64,000 nucleotides of DNA from Rhizobium sp. CCGE 510 (GTDB lineage: Bacteria; Pseudomonadota; Alphaproteobacteria; Rhizobiales; Rhizobiaceae), in the NCBI RefSeq assembly GCF_000292525.1, contig NZ_AEYF01000044.1:558001-622000 (forward strand), read 5' to 3'. Shown one piece after another: positions 35,900 to 45,093 of the stretch (the first letter of the stretch is position 1; each line of letters begins with the position of its first letter). A program made the position numbers and the translations under genes. Under the pieces are notes generated by a model that made no database searches, was not told the origin of the DNA, and saw only the letters and a program-made list of their open reading frames with translations.

Positions 35900-36583
35900 A
35901 TGAGGAAGCTTACATTGATCAGCCATCATCTCTGCCCCTATGTGCAGCGGGCCGCGATCGCGCTCTTCGAAAAGGGCGTGCCTTTCGAGCGCGTTAACAT
36001 CGATCTTACCGACAAGCCGGACTGGTTCCTGAAAATCTCGCCGCTCGGCAAGGTGCCGCTGCTCAGGATCGAGGAGGAGGATGGTAGCGAGGCCGTGCTG
36101 TTCGAAAGCAGCGTCATCTGCGAATATCTGGAGGAAACGCAGGCGGGAACTGCCCTGCACCCCGAGGATGCGCTGACCCGCGCCCGTCATCGCGGCTGGA
36201 TGGAATTCGGCTCGTCCGTGCTGTCCGATCTCTGGGGTTATGAAACGGCGCAGGATGAACTGCAGCTGAATGCCAAGCGCAAAGCGCTGATATCCAAATT
36301 CGCGACGCTCGAAGGGGTGCTGGGCGACGGCCCCTATTTTTCCAGCAGTGGCTTCAGCCTTGTCGACGCCGTCTTCGCGCCGGTCTTTCGCTATTTCGAT
36401 CTCTTCGACACACTCGGCGACAGCGGCATCTTCGACGGGCTCGAGCGGGTAAAGCGGTGGCGCAAGGCGCTGTCAGAGCGCGCGAGCGTTCGGGCCGCCG
36501 TTGGCGAGGATTACCCCGAGCGGCTGACGGATTTCCTCAAGAAACATAACGCGATCCTGCTCAGGCAACCCGCCGCCGCGTAA
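35900..36583 (+). CDS. Glutathione S-transferase family protein
   Basis: 227 residues from the ATG at 35900 with GGAG upstream. The N-terminal thioredoxin fold (LTLISHHLCPYVQRAAIAL, then SPLGKVPLLRIEEED and ESSVICEYLEE) carries a CPY.QR active site of the omega/beta type. A helical C-terminal domain follows. It is probably controlled by the divergent MarR regulator. Confidence 0.92.
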   Translation: MRKLTLISHHLCPYVQRAAIALFEKGVPFERVNIDLTDKPDWFLKISPLGKVPLLRIEEEDGSEAVLFESSVICEYLEETQAGTALHPEDALTRARHRGWMEFGSSVLSDLWGYETAQDELQLNAKRKALISKFATLEGVLGDGPYFSSSGFSLVDAVFAPVFRYFDLFDTLGDSGIFDGLERVKRWRKALSERASVRAAVGEDYPERLTDFLKKHNAILLRQPAAA

Positions 36584-36707
36584 GCGCGCAAGCGGCCGGA
36601 CATCCATCCGACCGCTGGCAATTCGGTCGCGACGTGCTTCATTTTCGCCGCAAACGGGTCTAAGTCTGCCAGCCTGAAAACGTCGATGACAAAAGGCAGG
36701 TTGAACC

Positions 36708-37961
36708 ATGACTTTCATGCCCCAAAGCCAGAACACCATTGATCCCGTCAAGCTGGAGAAGCTTGCGAAAGTTGCCGTCAAGGTCGGGCTGCAGCTGCAG
36801 AGGGGTCAGGATCTGGTAATCACCGCGCCGGTGGTGGCGCTGCCGCTCGTTCGCCTGATCACCAAACACGCCTATCAGGCCGGCGCCGGCCTCGTCACCG
36901 CCTTCTATTCCGACGAGGAAACGACGCTTTCGCGCTATCAGCATGGCAGCGACGAGAGCTTCGACCGCGCCTCCGGCTGGCTCTACGAGGGCATGGCCAA
37001 GGCCTATGCCAACGGGGCAGCACGGCTGGCGATCGCCGGCGACAATCCTTTGCTGCTTTCCGAGCAGGACGCCGACAAGGTCGGCCGCGCCAATCGCGCC
37101 ACATCAACCGCCTACAAGCCGGCGCTGGAAAAGATCTCGAATTTCGACATCAACTGGAACATCGTCTCCTATCCGAACCCGTCCTGGGCCAAGGTGGTCT
37201 TCCCCGACGATCCCGAGCCGATCGCCATCGCCAAGCTCGCCAAGGCGATCTTTGCCGCCTCGCGCGTCGATGTCAGCGATCCGGTCGCCGCCTGGGCCGA
37301 GCACAATGCCAATCTCGCCAAGCGCTCCGCCTGGCTGAACGGCGAGCGCTTCGCTTCGCTGCATTTCAAGGGACCGGGCACCGACCTGACGGTCGGGCTT
37401 GCCGACGGGCATGAATGGCATGGCGGCGCCTCCACCGCCAAGAACGGCATTACCTGCAATCCGAACATCCCAACCGAGGAAGTCTTCACCACGCCGCATG
37501 CGCTGCGCGTCGAGGGCCATGTTTCGAGCACCAAGCCGCTGTCGCACCAGGGCACGCTGATCGACAATATCCAGGTGCGTTTCGAGGCCGGGCGCATCGT
37601 CGAGGCCAAGGCGTCGCGCGGCGAAAAAGTGTTGAACAAGGTGCTCGATACCGACGAGGGCGCGCCCCGGCTCGGCGAAGTGGCGCTGGTGCCGCATTCC
37701 TCGCCGATTTCAGCCAGCGGCATCCTGTTCTACAACACGCTGTTTGACGAGAACGCCTCGTGCCACATCGCGCTCGGCCAGTGCTATTCCAAGTGCTTCC
37801 TTGACGGCGCGACACTGAGCCAGGAGCAGATCAAGGCGCAGGGCGGCAATTCCAGCCTGATCCATATCGACTGGATGATCGGCTCTGATAAGGTCGATAT
37901 CGACGGCGTCAAGCCCGATGGTTCACGGGTTCCAGTGATGCGGCAGGGCGAATGGGCCTGA
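36708..37961 (+). CDS. M29 family aminopeptidase (AmpS/PepS-like)
   Basis: 417 residues with the M29 pattern: LVITAPVVALPLVRLITKHAY, SNFDINWNIVSYPNPSWAKVVFP, FKGPGTDLTVGLADGHEWHGG, NIPTEEVFTTPHALRVEGHV and HIALGQCYSKCFLDG, IHIDWMIGSDKVDIDG. The Glu, His and Asp positions form the dinuclear metal site. It removes N-terminal residues of peptides in the cytoplasm. Confidence 0.93.
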   Translation: MTFMPQSQNTIDPVKLEKLAKVAVKVGLQLQRGQDLVITAPVVALPLVRLITKHAYQAGAGLVTAFYSDEETTLSRYQHGSDESFDRASGWLYEGMAKAYANGAARLAIAGDNPLLLSEQDADKVGRANRATSTAYKPALEKISNFDINWNIVSYPNPSWAKVVFPDDPEPIAIAKLAKAIFAASRVDVSDPVAAWAEHNANLAKRSAWLNGERFASLHFKGPGTDLTVGLADGHEWHGGASTAKNGITCNPNIPTEEVFTTPHALRVEGHVSSTKPLSHQGTLIDNIQVRFEAGRIVEAKASRGEKVLNKVLDTDEGAPRLGEVALVPHSSPISASGILFYNTLFDENASCHIALGQCYSKCFLDGATLSQEQIKAQGGNSSLIHIDWMIGSDKVDIDGVKPDGSRVPVMRQGEWA

Positions 37962-38004
37962 CCGGCATCATATGCGCTGACTGAGCCAGACGCTGACAAG
38001 CACC

Positions 38005-38175
38005 ATGGCGAGGCCAGCGCGCATCGACCAGTTGGAAGAAAAGGGACGTGCGACGGTCGAGACCGCCGTCGACGCCCATGTCGACAATCAGCACCGGCTG
38101 TCGAAAAACCCGAGCGCTGCCGAGAAGGCGGACCTCGACAGGCTGTTGCGCAAATTTGTTGCGGATTTCGAGTGA
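38005..38175 (+). CDS. Possible small charged protein after the aminopeptidase
   Basis: 56 codons, MARPARIDQLEEKGRATVE and onward, ending KFVADFE. It is highly charged and predicted helical, with GC-rich third positions like the neighbours. No clear ribosome site precedes the ATG. I do not recognise a family. The codon bias is the best argument that it is real. Confidence 0.4.
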   Translation: MARPARIDQLEEKGRATVETAVDAHVDNQHRLSKNPSAAEKADLDRLLRKFVADFE

Positions 38176-38209
38176 TTTTCGACCGTGCCGGTGATGATGA
38201 GCATTGCGG

Positions 38210-38698
38210 TTAGGCCATGCAGCATTCCGGGGCCTGCTTCGAAGGCTCAGAGGTGGCGGCATTTGGAACGAAGTCCTGCCGCTCTTGCCGCATCGCTTCT
38301 GCAATCATATCGGCATCCTCATTGCTGATGCCGAACAGACCGAAGCGGAGCTGATAGCCCCAGTTGGAGCCGACCTGGGTGAAGGCGAGCCGGCCAAGCA
38401 GCGGCCGGATCAGGGTTTCTTCCGCAGGCCGCCAATCGACATCCCGCCGCCAGGGCCTGAAACCACTTTCCATCTCCACCTGGTAAGGCGCCTCATCGCG
38501 TGCCACGCCGATCGCGGTGAAAGCTTGCAGGCGGTCCTTGCCGCCAAAGACTGTTGTGGGCGAATAGTAGATGACACGATCCCCCGGCGTGATTCGCCGG
38601 AGGGGTGACGCCTTGCCGTGACAGACCTGCATGAAACCGGCTTGACGGCCGATGCGGACATGCGCTGCGGAAGCGACGGCAATCCAGGCCTTGGCCAT
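38210..38698 (-). CDS. EVE domain protein (UPF0310)
   Basis: 162 residues of PUA-related EVE fold: AKAWIAVASAAHVRIGRQAGFMQ, then ITPGDRVIYYSPTTVFG, FTAIGVARDEAPYQVEM and RPAEETLIRPLLGRLAFTQ. EVE domains bind modified bases. It starts 3 bases after the VOC gene, so VOC and EVE share a message. Confidence 0.9.
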   Translation of the reverse strand: MAKAWIAVASAAHVRIGRQAGFMQVCHGKASPLRRITPGDRVIYYSPTTVFGGKDRLQAFTAIGVARDEAPYQVEMESGFRPWRRDVDWRPAEETLIRPLLGRLAFTQVGSNWGYQLRFGLFGISNEDADMIAEAMRQERQDFVPNAATSEPSKQAPECCMA

Positions 38699-38701
38699 GG
38701 C

Positions 38702-39076
38702 TCAAGCCTCCTCGGATACGGTGTAGACGCGCAGGCGATGCCCATCGGGATCGGCAGCGACGAAGCTCCGGCCGAAGTCAAGATCGGTCGGCGCCATGAC
38801 GATGTTGGCACCCTTGGCCTGCCAATCGGCATGGGTCGCATCGACCTTGCTGGCCGTCGCGACCTTGAACCCGATCTCGCTGCCGCCGCCTGTTGCCGCC
38901 GGCGCGGGCTCCACGCCGGCTTTGCCCCAGAGGCCGAGCCCCAGGCCGGACGGCAGGATAAACATGGCGAAGGTTGGGCTTGCCTCCACGGGCTCCTGCC
39001 CAAGCAGCGTGGTATAGAAGCGGGCGCTGGTCGGAGCGTCGGTCACGTAGAGAAGAATGCTGTTTTTGTCGGTCAT
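38702..39076 (-). CDS. VOC family protein (glyoxalase-like)
   Basis: 124 residues of the vicinal-oxygen-chelate fold: SILLYVTDAPTSARFYTTLLG, MFILPSGLGLGLWGK, GSEIGFKVATA, and VADPDGHRLRVYTVSEEA, where the last Glu/His region sits at the metal site. Substrate unknown. It follows the WYL regulator and precedes the EVE gene. The TGCCA-N5-TGGCA operator lies 49 bases before its start. Confidence 0.88.
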   Translation of the reverse strand: MTDKNSILLYVTDAPTSARFYTTLLGQEPVEASPTFAMFILPSGLGLGLWGKAGVEPAPAATGGGSEIGFKVATASKVDATHADWQAKGANIVMAPTDLDFGRSFVAADPDGHRLRVYTVSEEA

Positions 39077-39124
39077 AAGGATCTCCCGTCGTTGGTTGGA
39101 CGTTATGACCTTATGATCTGATAC

Positions 39125-39139
39125 TGCCAGAAACTGGCA
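39125..39139. promoter_or_regulatory. Putative WYL regulator operator, copy 1
   Basis: TGCCA-GAAAC-TGGCA inside a larger perfect palindrome (39121-39143, arms ATACTGCCAG and CTGGCAGTAT). It stands between the regulator gene stop and the VOC start. The copy at 39866-39880 has the same arms and spacer length. Confidence 0.65.
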
Positions 39140-39142
39140 GTA

Positions 39143-39838
39143 TCATTTGTCGCCCTGCGATATTCCCTGAATCTCCCGCCACTGTTTCAGCAGCGCCTGC
39201 CTGCGTTTGGGATAGCGAGCGTCGAGCGCTTCCGCATGGGCAATTCGATCCGTGCGAAAGGAACGATAATCCTGGCGGAGTTCGCACCAGCCGAGGAGGA
39301 CACGCACTTGGTCGAAAAAGGCGAGCGCAAACGGCCACACCACACGCTCCGATCCGATGCCGGCGCCATCGCGATAGGACAGGGAAAGCTTGCGTTCGGT
39401 GCGGATCGCCTTGCGCAGAAGGGCCGGATCGACGGAGTCGACAGGGATGCTGACGCCGGGCCCCACCAGAAGCGCAGAGGCATCCAACTCGTCGCGCAGC
39501 TCGGGCGGCAACACGGCGGCGATCCGTGCCAGCGCATTTCGCGCCGCATCGCGCAGATGACCGTCGGCTCTGTCCGCCACCCATCGGGAGCCGAGCACAA
39601 GCGCCTCTATCTCCTCCGGCGGAAACATCAGCGGCGGCAGGAGAAATCCCGGTTTCAAGACATAACCAACGCCCGGTTCGCCCTCGATCGCGGCGCCCTG
39701 GGCCTGAAGGCTAGCGATATCGCGGTAGAGAGTGCGGATACTGACGCCGATTTCGTCGGCCAGCGCCGCGCCGCTCACCGGCCGACGATGGCGGCGCAGC
39801 ACCTGGAGAAGGTCGAGGAGGCGTTCTGAACGGGACAT
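39143..39838 (-). CDS. YafY-type HTH/WYL transcriptional regulator
   Basis: 231 residues from the ATG at 39838 (MSRSERLLDLLQVLRRHRRP); a start at 39865 is also open. The winged helix is VSGAALADEIGVSIRTLYRDIASLQAQGA. The C-terminal WYL ligand domain has LLRKAIRTERKLSLSYRDG and VRVLLGWCELRQDYRSFRTDRI. WYL proteins sense nucleic acids or small ligands. Matching palindromes precede this gene and the VOC gene. Confidence 0.92.
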   Translation of the reverse strand: MSRSERLLDLLQVLRRHRRPVSGAALADEIGVSIRTLYRDIASLQAQGAAIEGEPGVGYVLKPGFLLPPLMFPPEEIEALVLGSRWVADRADGHLRDAARNALARIAAVLPPELRDELDASALLVGPGVSIPVDSVDPALLRKAIRTERKLSLSYRDGAGIGSERVVWPFALAFFDQVRVLLGWCELRQDYRSFRTDRIAHAEALDARYPKRRQALLKQWREIQGISQGDK

Positions 39839-39865
39839 GCAGGCAAACTTATACATTCCTGCCAT

Positions 39866-39880
39866 TGCCAGATAGTGGCA
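39866..39880. promoter_or_regulatory. Putative WYL regulator operator, copy 2
   Basis: TGCCA-GATAG-TGGCA just upstream of the WYL regulator start. It shares arms, 5-base spacer and GA..A. pattern with 39125-39139, so it is probably an autoregulatory site. Confidence 0.65.
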
Positions 39881-39911
39881 GGATCAGACTGCGCGGTTTT
39901 GCTGCTGCAAA

Positions 39912-41498
39912 CTAGAAAAGACTTCCCTGCTTCGACGGATCGCCGGCTTCCGGCTTGGCGGGCCGCTTCCTCAGCGAGGCAGGTGGCAGGCCGCCTTCGG
40001 TGGTCACCGCGCCAATGCGGCCGTCGGAAAATTCGATCGAGACCGCCGCACCAGCCGAAAGAGCCGCGGCATCGGAGACCGGCCTGTCCTCGTCGTCGCG
40101 GATCACCGCGTAACCGCGCTTCAGCACATTCTTGTAGGAGAGCGACTGCAGCACGCGGTCGTGCGCCGCAAGCGCGGCTTTTGCCCGGATCAGCCGATGG
40201 GATGTCGCGGTATCGGCGTGCCTGACGAGATTGGCGAGATGGTCACGGGCGCGGCCGGTCTGCGCCTGCAGGCGGGCGGGCAGCGTGGCGAAGACCGCCT
40301 CGGCACGGCCGACCCGCGATTTCGAGCGGTCGATCAGCCGCTCGACCATGCGCTCGGCCCGCACGATCCGCTCGTTCAGCGTCTGGCGGCGCTCGGCGAT
40401 GCGGCCGGAGAGGAGATCAGGGCGCAGATGCGCGGCGACGCGCTCGAAGCCGCGACGCTTGTTGATGGTGTTGAGCTCCAGCCCGCGGCCGAGGCCGGCC
40501 GCCGCTTCGTCGAAACGCCGGCGCGGCAAGGCGAGAAGCTGATCGAGCGACGGCAATGCCCGCATCAGCGCCCGGACGGACTGGCGGCGCTGATCCATCT
40601 GCCGGTTCATGCAGCCTTGCAGCCGCGCGGCAAGGGCGGCTGCCTGGGCCTCGAGCTCCGCCTTGACCGGCACCGCCATTTCCGCGGCCCCTGTCGGCGT
40701 CGGTGCACGAACATCGGCGGCATAGTCGATCAGCGTCCAGTCGGTCTCATGACCGACGGCCGAAATCAGCGGGATCCGGCTTTCGGCCGCAGCACGCACG
40801 ACGATTTCGTCGTTGAAGCTCCAGAGATCTTCGAGGCTGCCGCCGCCGCGCGCGACGATCAGCATATCCGGGCGCGGAATAGCGCCTGAAGGTTCCAGCG
40901 CGTTGAAGCCGCGAATGGCGTTCGCCACCTCCTCGCCCGACCCCTCGCCCTGAACCTTCACCGGCCAGACGAGGACATGCACGGGAAAACGATCGGAGAT
41001 GCGGTGAAGAATATCGCGGATCACGGCGCCGGTCGGCGAGGTGACGACGCCGATCACGCTCGGCATGAAGGGCAGCCGCTTCTTGCGGGCGGCATCGAAT
41101 AGTCCCTCGGCGCCAAGCTTGCGCTTGCGCTCCTCGATCAGCGCCATCAGCGCGCCGGCGCCGGCCGGTTCCAGCGTCTCGATGACGATCTGATATTTCG
41201 AAGAGCCAGGAAAGGTGGTGACCTTGCCGGTGGCGATGACCTCCATGCCTTCTTCCGGACGGAATTTCAGCCGCGAGAAGGTGCCCTTCCAGATGACGGC
41301 GTCGATGCGCGCACGGTCGTCTTTCAGCGCGAAATAAGCATGGCCCGAGGAGTGCGGCCCGCGATAACCGGAGATCTCGCCGCGTACGCGAACCTGGTCA
41401 AAGGCAGTTTCGACGGTGCGCTTGATCGAGCCGGAAAGCTCCGAAACCGAATATTCGGCAAGGTTGGTCGGCGAATCGCTGTCGAAGACGTTGCTCAT
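39912..41498 (-). CDS. xseA: Exodeoxyribonuclease VII large subunit
   Basis: 528 residues. N-terminal OB fold (SVSELSGSIKRTVETAFDQVRVRGEISGYR), then the nuclease domain with VITSPTGAVIRDI-like VVTSPTGAVIRDILHR, IVARGGGSLEDLWSFND and SAVGHETDWTLIDYAAD. A long helical stretch (about 290-450) follows. With XseB it trims single-stranded DNA ends. The small subunit is not nearby, as is common in Rhizobiales. Confidence 0.96.
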   Translation of the reverse strand: MSNVFDSDSPTNLAEYSVSELSGSIKRTVETAFDQVRVRGEISGYRGPHSSGHAYFALKDDRARIDAVIWKGTFSRLKFRPEEGMEVIATGKVTTFPGSSKYQIVIETLEPAGAGALMALIEERKRKLGAEGLFDAARKKRLPFMPSVIGVVTSPTGAVIRDILHRISDRFPVHVLVWPVKVQGEGSGEEVANAIRGFNALEPSGAIPRPDMLIVARGGGSLEDLWSFNDEIVVRAAAESRIPLISAVGHETDWTLIDYAADVRAPTPTGAAEMAVPVKAELEAQAAALAARLQGCMNRQMDQRRQSVRALMRALPSLDQLLALPRRRFDEAAAGLGRGLELNTINKRRGFERVAAHLRPDLLSGRIAERRQTLNERIVRAERMVERLIDRSKSRVGRAEAVFATLPARLQAQTGRARDHLANLVRHADTATSHRLIRAKAALAAHDRVLQSLSYKNVLKRGYAVIRDDEDRPVSDAAALSAGAAVSIEFSDGRIGAVTTEGGLPPASLRKRPAKPEAGDPSKQGSLF

Positions 41499-41817
41499 TC
41501 CTTCTTTCTATGTCGATCGACGGCAAACTGGAAGGTCGCGGTCACCGCCGAGACCTGTTTTCCGGGTGTTGAAAGCGGCGGCGGCGGCGCGCGTTTCTCC
41601 ACGCATGCTCTACATGCTGTCGTTGCAGCTTGGCGGCTAAACAACGAAATCGGGGAAATCCGCTTGGTGGCGGAACAGATAGTTACAAAGTGCGTTTAAT
41701 CACGAAAGGAGTTGCTAACCACCGTAATACAAAGGCTTTTTGGCGGTGACCGCCGGTAAATCTTTGTTAGTTGGCGCTTCCTATGCTTCCCCTCGTTATC
41801 TCTGGGAAGGTGCCGAA
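41499..41817. other. Divergent gap between xseA and a small membrane protein gene
   Basis: About 320 bases, moderately AT-rich in the right half (ACAAAGTGCGTTTAATCACG). An open frame extends upstream of the small membrane protein but lacks a ribosome site. No operator or RNA structure was recognised. Confidence 0.4.
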
Positions 41818-42063
41818 ATGATTATTCTCACAGCAGCAGCATTGGGCATCAGCGCCGGGCAAACTCGCTCGGCTGCCGCAATCGCGTTGGTCGCCGCGCT
41901 GATCGGAATAACGTTCGCGGTGGCGGCGATGACCTCGCCCGGACCGGTGTCGATCCTGGCGTTCGTCTATGCCGTGCTCGGCTTTAATGGCGGCCTCATG
42001 CTCTTCGTTCTCGGGCTCTTTGCCAATGCCCGTCTTCGCCGCGCGATGCGTGTTTCCCACTAA
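41818..42063 (+). CDS. Small membrane protein, unknown
   Basis: 81 residues from the ATG at 41818 with GGAAGG 7 bases upstream. Three hydrophobic segments (about 1-12, 20-40 and 45-68), ending in a basic tail (ANARLRRAMRVSH). No recognised family. Codon bias fits the genome. Confidence 0.65.
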   Translation: MIILTAAALGISAGQTRSAAAIALVAALIGITFAVAAMTSPGPVSILAFVYAVLGFNGGLMLFVLGLFANARLRRAMRVSH

Positions 42064-42086
42064 GTTTTTACCGAAAATTGCCGGCG

Positions 42087-43925
42087 TCAGTTTGCCGCCG
42101 GCCGATAGCGAAAGAACTGAACCCCCACCCCCGCTGCCTTCGGAAGCGGCTCCAGATAGGGCGGGATATTGCCCTTGCCGAGCGCAGCATAAAGCCCATC
42201 GGGTTTCAGCTTAGCAAGCTCGCGTGTCTGCGGGTCATTGGGGCAGAAAGCAAGCACCGTCACCCCTGCCCCCTTCAGGAAGGCTTCCGCCTCCTTCGGC
42301 TCCGCCAGGCCGATATGCAGTTCCGTCAGCATGCCGCCCTGATTGCGGTGATACGGCGCCGAGAGAACCCGGTTTTTCGTAAAGCGAAGGATCGGAACGC
42401 CCATCTGCGACGGTGCGGAGATCAGCCCGTCCGCAAGCCCGGCAAGCGGCGCTAAGGCCTCTTTCGAGGTGCAGGAAAGCACCTTTGCCGCCGCCTTCTG
42501 CGCGCCATTCTCCATCTGCAGCGAGACAAGTCCGCCGGCGACCGCCCAGGCCGCCGGAACGCTGGCGAGCACCGTCACGATATAGACGAAGGCGGCGGCA
42601 ACATTGTCGCTGTCGCTGTTGGATATCCGCCTGATATCGATGATCAGCAGCGCAAGCGGCAGAATGGAGAGCAGGTTCGAGAAAGTCGCGCCGCGCACCT
42701 GGACCAGCGCAATCGCCCAGCTGGTGGCGAGCAGGAAGAGCAGCACCAGGTGGATCTGCATGCGGTCGCGCCGAACGATGCGGAAGATGCAGACGGCGAT
42801 GCCGAACAGGCCGGCCGCATAGAAGGCGCCGATCGAGACGGGATCGGTCCGCGCGATCACGAAGGCCGACTGCGCTTCCGACACGTTCCTCAGCCAGAGT
42901 TCGACCAGCATCGGATCGAGACCGGCCAGCGGGTCGCTCAGGCATTGCGGCGCTATCACCATCGCCGAACCGAGTACGCCGGCACCGACGAGGCCGAGCG
43001 CGGCAAAGCGCAGGGGGCGACTCAGGCGGCTTGCAAAGACTGCCGAAAACAGCAGCAGCCCGCCGCCGATCGCCGCCAGGCTGTAATAACCGAGCGAGAG
43101 ATTGTCGCAGGTCACCATCGAATAGAGCCGGGGCGGCACCGTTGCGACAAAGAGGATGCTGATCGCAATCGCCAGCGCCAGGCCGAAGGCCCGTGCGGCG
43201 ACGGCGAAATTCTGCCCCTCCCAAGCCCAGAGCAAAGCGACGGTGAGGCAGACGGCGGCGACGAAAGGCGTGGTCTCGGCGCCGATGGCGATGGCGATGG
43301 CTGCGGCGATGCCGGCGACCGCATAGCTCCAGCCGCGGCGCTGCGGATCCAGAAGCATCGCCACCATCGTCGCGACCAGCCCCAGCTGCGCATTGTGATG
43401 ATCGATGGCTCCAGGCGCGAACCGGCTGCCGGTGTAGATCGCAAGGCCGGTCATGGCGAGACTGAGATGCATGCCGGCAACACCGCCGATACGCCGCCCG
43501 GCAACGGCCATGGCGAGCATGGCGGGCAGGACGAGCGATACCGGCCAGACGGCAAGCGCCAGCGCCTCGGCCGTCTCGTGGGGCGCAAACAGACCGAAGA
43601 ACCAGATCAGCGAAGCGATCGGCAGATCGATCAGCCTCGACCAGTGCATCAGCGTGCCGCCCTCGAGCCCGAGGCGGTATTGCATCAGATCGAACCAGCC
43701 CTGCCCGGCGAGAAGATCGCGGACCTCGATGAGACGCATTCCGTCGTCATTGTCGGGACCGACGTAATCGGTAGCGGTGGATAGCTTGGTGACAAGCAGG
43801 ATAGCGGCGAGGATGACGCTATAGATAGTGACGGTTGGCCAAAGGCGCATCAGCAACCTGCTCAGCCCTCCCCTTGGAGCAGTGGTCACGGAGGAGGCAT
43901 TGGCGATCGGCTGCACAGCGTTCAT
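42087..43925 (-). CDS. GT-C type membrane protein (STT3-like glycosyltransferase)
   Basis: 612 residues with about 12 membrane segments. The N-terminal periplasmic loop carries DNDDGMRLIEVRDLLAGQGW, then QYRLG and HWSRLIDLP, which resembles the DxD catalytic loop of GT-C enzymes such as PglB/STT3. A soluble C-terminal part (from about residue 480) contains GMLTELHIGLAEPKEAE. The substrate lipid is unknown. It is divergent from a GT2-GtrA pair, which may supply the lipid-linked sugar. Confidence 0.72.
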   Translation of the reverse strand: MNAVQPIANASSVTTAPRGGLSRLLMRLWPTVTIYSVILAAILLVTKLSTATDYVGPDNDDGMRLIEVRDLLAGQGWFDLMQYRLGLEGGTLMHWSRLIDLPIASLIWFFGLFAPHETAEALALAVWPVSLVLPAMLAMAVAGRRIGGVAGMHLSLAMTGLAIYTGSRFAPGAIDHHNAQLGLVATMVAMLLDPQRRGWSYAVAGIAAAIAIAIGAETTPFVAAVCLTVALLWAWEGQNFAVAARAFGLALAIAISILFVATVPPRLYSMVTCDNLSLGYYSLAAIGGGLLLFSAVFASRLSRPLRFAALGLVGAGVLGSAMVIAPQCLSDPLAGLDPMLVELWLRNVSEAQSAFVIARTDPVSIGAFYAAGLFGIAVCIFRIVRRDRMQIHLVLLFLLATSWAIALVQVRGATFSNLLSILPLALLIIDIRRISNSDSDNVAAAFVYIVTVLASVPAAWAVAGGLVSLQMENGAQKAAAKVLSCTSKEALAPLAGLADGLISAPSQMGVPILRFTKNRVLSAPYHRNQGGMLTELHIGLAEPKEAEAFLKGAGVTVLAFCPNDPQTRELAKLKPDGLYAALGKGNIPPYLEPLPKAAGVGVQFFRYRPAAN

Positions 43926-44085
43926 CGTGGTTAGCGCTTCGTTTCAGATGGCCGGAGCTTAGCGACCGCCGATCAAGAAAGTGTAAAGCCGCTTACGGCA
44001 GGTGCCGATTTTGCCTGCGTCATAGGGTCTTATTAACGGCGGGTGATTTAGGCTGAATGCGGCTTTCAGTGTAACGAGTAGAGTC

Positions 44086-45093
44086 ATGGCCCGATCGCGT
44101 ACCGATAATCTGAATATTGCTGTCCTGCTTCCCTGCTACAATGAAGCCGCGACGATCGCCGCGGTCGTGCGGGGTTTTCGCGCGACGCTGCCGGATGCTG
44201 CAATCCACGTCTACGACAATAATTCCACCGACGGCACCGCGCTGCAGGCGATGCTTGCCGGCGCGCATGTCGTGCGCGAGCGACGCCAAGGCAAGGGCCA
44301 CGTCGTGCGCCGCATGTTCGCCGATATCGACGCCGACATCTACATCATCGCCGACGGCGACGGCACTTACGCGCCTGGTGATGCCGAAGAGCTGGTGCGC
44401 ACGCTGCTGACCGAGCGCGCTGACATGGTTGTCGGAACCCGGCGCGGCGTTCATGCCGATGCCGGCCGTCAAGGCCATGCGCTCGGCAACCGGCTTTTCA
44501 ACCTGCTCTATCGGACGATCTTCGGCCCCGACTTCACCGATATTTTTTCCGGCTACCGCGCCTTCTCACGCCGCTTCGTCAAGAGCTTCCCAGCGGTATC
44601 AGGTGGCTTCGAAATCGAAACAGAGATGTCCGTGCATGCCTCGCGGTTGAAGCTTCCGGTCAGCGAACTGGAACTCGACTATGGCCGCCGGCCGGAAGGT
44701 TCACACTCCAAGCTTTCGACATTCCGCGACGGCGCCAAGATCCTCTGGATGTTCGCGATGCTGATGAAGGAAACCCGGCCATTCGCCTTTTTCAGCGCAA
44801 TCAGCGCCATCTTCATGCTGACGAGCCTCGGCTTCATGGCGCCGGTGCTGGCGGAATATTTCCAGACGGGTCTCGTCAGCCGCATGCCGACCTGGGTGCT
44901 GTCGACGGCGCTGATGATGATCTCTTTCATGCTGTTTACCGCCGGCGTCATCCTGGATTCGGTTGCCCGCGCCCGCGCCGAACAGCTTCGTATCCACTAT
45001 ATGAGCCTGGAGACGCCAAGCGCGGTCAAAGCGCCGCTCCGCGGAGTAGGGCCGGTATCGCGCGCGCCTCCCGGCAAGGCGGATGCGGCATGA
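44086..45093 (+). CDS. Glycosyltransferase family 2, membrane-anchored
   Basis: 335 residues. The GT-A catalytic domain is first: IAVLLPCYNEAATIAAVVRGF, YDNNSTDGT, IIADGDGTYAPGDAEEL (DxD motif), and GTRRG. A C-terminal pair of membrane helices (MLMKETRPFAFFSAISAIFM... and MMISFMLFTAGVIL) follows. Such enzymes move sugars to polyprenyl phosphate. The GtrA gene overlaps its end by 4 bases. Confidence 0.9.
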   Translation: MARSRTDNLNIAVLLPCYNEAATIAAVVRGFRATLPDAAIHVYDNNSTDGTALQAMLAGAHVVRERRQGKGHVVRRMFADIDADIYIIADGDGTYAPGDAEELVRTLLTERADMVVGTRRGVHADAGRQGHALGNRLFNLLYRTIFGPDFTDIFSGYRAFSRRFVKSFPAVSGGFEIETEMSVHASRLKLPVSELELDYGRRPEGSHSKLSTFRDGAKILWMFAMLMKETRPFAFFSAISAIFMLTSLGFMAPVLAEYFQTGLVSRMPTWVLSTALMMISFMLFTAGVILDSVARARAEQLRIHYMSLETPSAVKAPLRGVGPVSRAPPGKADAA

